From: Anaerolineae bacterium
Lineage (GTDB): Bacteria; Chloroflexota; Anaerolineae; Aggregatilineales; Phototrophicaceae
Assembly (NCBI GenBank): GCA_023382675.1
Contig: JAHDWN010000012.1
Coordinates: forward strand, 17,324-81,323
Length of the DNA: 64,000 nucleotides
Direction: 5' to 3'
How positions within the stretch are numbered: position 1 is the stretch's first letter; each line of letters starts with the position of its first letter. Made by a program: the position numbers and the translations under genes. Under the pieces are notes generated by a model, which was not told the DNA's origin, made no database searches, and saw nothing but the letters and a program-made list of their open reading frames with translations. Of the stretch, positions 61,111 through 64,000 are shown piece after piece.

Positions 61111-62646
61111 ATGCCACCTTTGATTCAACTTAAGAATATCAGCAAGCATTTTCCCGGTGTTCAGGCTCTTGACAATGTCTCGGTCGAGATCGCGCCGGGT
61201 GAAATTCACGGGCTGCTTGGTGAGAATGGGGCAGGCAAGTCCACACTCATCAAGATTCTATCGGGCGCGCATCGCCCGGATGGCGGCGTCATCGAGCTGG
61301 ATGGACGCCCCATCCAGATTGAGAACCCGCACAAAGCGCAAGAACTGGGCATCGTCACGATTTATCAGGAATTCAACCTGGTTCCGCATCTGACGATTGC
61401 GGAAAACGTCTTCATCGGCCGGGAACCGCGCCGGGGCATATTTCTGAGCTGGTCGAAGCTTGCCGAGCAAACACAAGCACTGACAGATCGCCTGGGTATC
61501 CCGCTTGACCCGATGAAACTGGTGCGCGATCTTAGCGTCGCCGAACAACAGATGGTCGAGATCGCGCGCGCGTTGTCGATGAAATCACGTCTCATTATCA
61601 TGGACGAGCCGACTTCCGCCTTGAGTGAGAAAGAAGTCCTTCAGCTCTTTGACATCATGCGGGATTTGCGCAGCCACGGACTGAGCATGATCTTCATCAC
61701 GCACCGCCTGGAAGAGGTGATGGAAATCTGTGATCGCATTACCGTGCTGCGCGATGGTCAAAATGCGGGGCACGCCGACATTGGCGACATCAATGTCGAG
61801 GGCATTATCCGCATGATGGTCGGGCGTCCGGTCGATGATCTCTATCGTGGCGAACATGTCCGTCCTGCTGGCGGTGATCAGGTGCTCCAGGTGCGCAACC
61901 TGCGGCGAAAAGTGAACCGGTCTGATCCGCATGCAACGATCCTGCATGACGTTACATTCGAGGTGCGACGCGGCGAAATCTTAGGGATTGCTGGTCTGGT
62001 CGGCGCGGGGCGAACGGAGATCGCCCGCGTGATCTTTGGCGCTGATCCCCTCGAAAGCGGAGAAGTCTTCATTGAGGGCAGGCAAGTTCACATCCGTTCG
62101 CCTCAAGATGCCATTCGACATGGTATCGGGCTTGTGCCTGAAGACCGCAAACAACAGGCGCTGTTCCTGGCATTGGCCGTTCGCGAAAATATGAGCATTG
62201 CAGCACTGCCCAATTTGCTGACGCCAGTCGGGTTTGTGCGAGCACGCGAGGAAAACAAACTGGTCGATGAATACCAGCGGATGCTCAATATCCGCATGGC
62301 AAGCCCTGAACAGCATGTCTCCAACTTGAGCGGCGGCAACCAGCAGAAGGTTGTGATCGCGCGTTGGATGGCGCTGCAACCCAAACTGTTGATCGTCGAT
62401 GAACCGACACGCGGTATCGATGTTGGCGCAAAAGCGGAAGTCCATGCATTGCTGCACGAGATGGCCGCGAAGGGGATTGCGATCATTATGATTTCGTCCG
62501 AGCTTCCGGAAATCCTGGGCATGAGCGACCGCATTCTCACGGTGCGTGAAGGGCGCGCCACCGGTATCGTCAACCGAGAAGACGCTGACGAAGAAACTCT
62601 GATGAAATTGATGACACTTGGCACGGCTGCGCAGCCTGTTGGATAA
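61111..62646 (+). CDS. Sugar ABC transporter ATP-binding protein, CUT2 (RbsA-like)
   Basis: A 511-residue tandem ABC ATPase. The first domain has Walker A GENGAGKST, signature LSVAEQQM and Walker B LIIMDEPTSALSEKE; the second has the degenerate GLVGAGRTE in place of Walker A, with signature LSGGNQQKV and Walker B LLIVDEPTRGIDVG. This split is characteristic of RbsA/XylG/MglA. It drives uptake of a monosaccharide with the permease and binding protein that follow. ATG at 61111 is used; TTG at 61105 would add two residues. Substrate cannot be named. Confidence 0.94.
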   Translation: MPPLIQLKNISKHFPGVQALDNVSVEIAPGEIHGLLGENGAGKSTLIKILSGAHRPDGGVIELDGRPIQIENPHKAQELGIVTIYQEFNLVPHLTIAENVFIGREPRRGIFLSWSKLAEQTQALTDRLGIPLDPMKLVRDLSVAEQQMVEIARALSMKSRLIIMDEPTSALSEKEVLQLFDIMRDLRSHGLSMIFITHRLEEVMEICDRITVLRDGQNAGHADIGDINVEGIIRMMVGRPVDDLYRGEHVRPAGGDQVLQVRNLRRKVNRSDPHATILHDVTFEVRRGEILGIAGLVGAGRTEIARVIFGADPLESGEVFIEGRQVHIRSPQDAIRHGIGLVPEDRKQQALFLALAVRENMSIAALPNLLTPVGFVRAREENKLVDEYQRMLNIRMASPEQHVSNLSGGNQQKVVIARWMALQPKLLIVDEPTRGIDVGAKAEVHALLHEMAAKGIAIIMISSELPEILGMSDRILTVREGRATGIVNREDADEETLMKLMTLGTAAQPVG

Positions 62647-62702
62647 GGCTGCTGATCCACGAGGCTGCGTGACCAGAGATTGGTTTTAGAAAGGCATTTT
62701 TC

Positions 62703-63764
62703 ATGGCAGAGGCGACACACCCCGCAACCGCGACACCACACAAGGGCCTCGATGTTGCCAAGCTGATCGGCCAATTTGCGCCGCTCTTGTTCTTGATAGC
62801 GCTCGTCATCTTCTTCACGCTGCAAAATGAGCGCTTCCTATCGCCACTGAACGTCTTCAACATTCTGCGCCAGGTGTCGATCACAGGTGTGATCGCTCTG
62901 GGGATGACGTTCGTTATTCTCACGGGTGGTATCGATCTGTCGGTGGGGTCGGTGTTAGCGATTTCAGGCATGGTCGCCGCCATCCTGTTTAAGGGCACCA
63001 ATCAAAACACATTGTCGCTCGACACTGGACAGGCGATTGGACTGGGTCTTGGCACGGCGGCGCTCGGTGCGCTGGTTGTGGGCACACTTGTCGGACTGAT
63101 CCAAGGGCTGGTCATCACGCGGCTTGGCATCCCGGCGTTCGTGGTCACACTCGGCGGCCTGACCATCTGGCGCGGCGCGACGCTGATCCTGTCCAATGGC
63201 GGCCCGATCAGCGGGTTCACGGAAGATTATCGTTACTGGGGGCAGGGCATCATCGAACTGCCGTTTCTAACACCAGAACGAGGGCTGCCCATCGGCATCC
63301 CCATCCCGGTGATCATTTTCCTGGGCTTTGCGCTGCTTGCGCACATTGTCCTGCGCTACACGCAATATGGCCGCCACATCTATGCGGTCGGCGGCAATCC
63401 TGAAGCTGCGCGGCTTTCCGGGCTGAATGTGCAACTTCTGACCGTCAGCGTTTATGTGATTGTCGGCTTTTTCTGCGGGCTGGCAGGCTTTATGCTGTCG
63501 GCGCGGCTGAATTCTTCGGAAGCCGTCGCGGGCATGGGCTACGAGCTGACCGTCATCGCAGCGGTCGTGATCGGTGGCACCAGTCTGTTTGGCGGCGAAG
63601 GCGGTATCTCGGGCACGGTGATCGGCGCGCTGCTCATCGGCGTCCTCATCAATGGACTGGCACTGCTCAATGTGCAGTCATATGTCCAGCAGATCATCGT
63701 TGGCGTGATCATCATTCTGGCGGTCGCGTTTGACCGGTTTATTAAGTCACGCCAGCAAACGTAA
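62703..63764 (+). CDS. Sugar ABC transporter permease, CUT2 (RbsC-like)
   Basis: A 353-residue permease with about ten hydrophobic segments. GMTFVILTGGIDLSVGSVLAISG is the RbsC/XylH hallmark, followed by IPAFVVTLGGLTIWRGATLILSNGGPIS and a late GGTSLFGGEGGISGTVIGALLIG. It forms the membrane channel for the ATPase upstream, 56 bases away. The N-terminal HPATATPHKGLDV is a flexible cytoplasmic lead. The binding protein gene starts 85 bases after its stop. Confidence 0.95.
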   Translation: MAEATHPATATPHKGLDVAKLIGQFAPLLFLIALVIFFTLQNERFLSPLNVFNILRQVSITGVIALGMTFVILTGGIDLSVGSVLAISGMVAAILFKGTNQNTLSLDTGQAIGLGLGTAALGALVVGTLVGLIQGLVITRLGIPAFVVTLGGLTIWRGATLILSNGGPISGFTEDYRYWGQGIIELPFLTPERGLPIGIPIPVIIFLGFALLAHIVLRYTQYGRHIYAVGGNPEAARLSGLNVQLLTVSVYVIVGFFCGLAGFMLSARLNSSEAVAGMGYELTVIAAVVIGGTSLFGGEGGISGTVIGALLIGVLINGLALLNVQSYVQQIIVGVIIILAVAFDRFIKSRQQT

Positions 63765-63849
63765 TGATGTGGAGAAAGGTCGTGGAATGGGTTGAATGCC
63801 TGTCTGTTGCATTTGGTGGCGTATTTACAGTAGACACTTAGGAGCTGAT

Positions 63850-64000
63850 ATGTCTCGCAAAACGAAACTTCTACTATGGGTTATTGCTGTGCTGGCTTTG
63901 ATCGCTCCAGCGGCAGTGCCTGTTCTTGCACAAGAAGGGGCAGCGGATCTGTATGCGGATGCGATCGCGAGCTGCCCGAACGACCAGGCGTTGACGATCA
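63850..64000 (+). CDS. Sugar ABC transporter substrate-binding protein, 5' part
   Basis: The first 50 codons run to the window edge. MSRKTKLLLWVIAVLALIAPAAVPVLAQEG is a Sec signal peptide with an AxA-like cleavage site at VLAQ, no lipobox Cys visible. Being third in an ATPase-permease-receptor set, it is probably the ribose/xylose-type periplasmic receptor. GGAG lies five bases before the ATG. The product is incomplete, so the ligand cannot be judged. Confidence 0.7.
   Translation, partial: MSRKTKLLLWVIAVLALIAPAAVPVLAQEGAADLYADAIASCPNDQALTI

Overview
The window reads as ordinary chromosome from a moderate-to-high-GC bacterium, most likely a Chloroflexota member (Anaerolineae-like). That placement is inference from gene style: a YacL-type PIN/TRAM protein, FemX-like aminoacyl transferases, large VWA/GATase-like membrane proteins, DUF2723-type membrane proteins, many Thr/Pro-rich lipoproteins and frequent GTG/TTG starts. 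No 16S rRNA or ribosomal protein gene is present to settle it. I found no tRNA, rRNA, CRISPR array, insertion sequence or prophage.

Layout. 1-3.1 kb: the 3' end of a polytopic membrane protein, a PIN/TRAM protein and a GT87-like membrane protein. 3.5-5.8 kb: a two-gene sugar catabolism unit (TIM-barrel isomerase/epimerase and Gfo/Idh/MocA dehydrogenase). 5.8-12.7 kb, minus strand: malQ, trmB, an MFS exporter, a Tat-exported phosphoesterase, a HEAT/TPR/Yip1-like membrane protein and thpR. 12.8-16.8 kb: a small acidic protein, then ychF, dnaN, a Gly-rich DUF937-like repeat protein and an unlisted 56-residue membrane peptide. 17-21.5 kb: a BcsA-like glycosyltransferase, a TauE/SafE permease, a hydrolase, a second glycosyltransferase and an overlapping ASCH protein. 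21.6-27.8 kb: an aminotransferase, a hybrid-like histidine kinase whose receiver lacks its catalytic residues, a TPR protein and gatB.

27.8-33.7 kb: a lipoprotein and DUF2723-like membrane protein (ATGA overlap), two tandem Bcp peroxiredoxins, a short protein resembling a degenerate galactokinase, and a sugar-nucleotide SDR overlapping a pentapeptide-repeat gene. 33.8-38.5 kb: a translation and envelope cluster (cysS, rlmB-like, frr, uppS) ending in a MoxR ATPase without a visible VWA partner. 38.6-44.6 kb: a zinc ribbon protein, a solute-binding lipoprotein, FemX homologue 1, an M20 amidase, a sucrase/ferredoxin-like protein and a DinB protein. 44.7-50.8 kb: a tandem-TIR protein, a 960-residue VWA-GATase-VWA membrane protein, a DUF2892 protein, an ECF sigma/anti-sigma pair and FemX homologue 2. 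50.9-54.6 kb: a CPA2 antiporter with an overlapping PII-like gene, rfbC and a SAF-domain oxidoreductase. 54.6-59.4 kb, minus strand: fadD-like ligase, DUF1269 protein, K+ channel with RCK domains and M24 peptidase. 59.5-64 kb: asnS and a CUT2 sugar ABC transporter (ATPase, permease, start of the binding protein).

The themes are information processing, envelope building (uppS, FemX pair, glycosyltransferases, rfbC), ion homeostasis (antiporter/PII-like, K+ channel) and sugar uptake and oxidation. The most unusual items are the tandem-TIR gene beside the double-VWA protein, the galactokinase-like fragment, the pseudo-receiver kinase with an iron-box-like palindrome upstream, and the antiporter/PII-like pair. 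I did not see a clear, wholly new multi-gene system.
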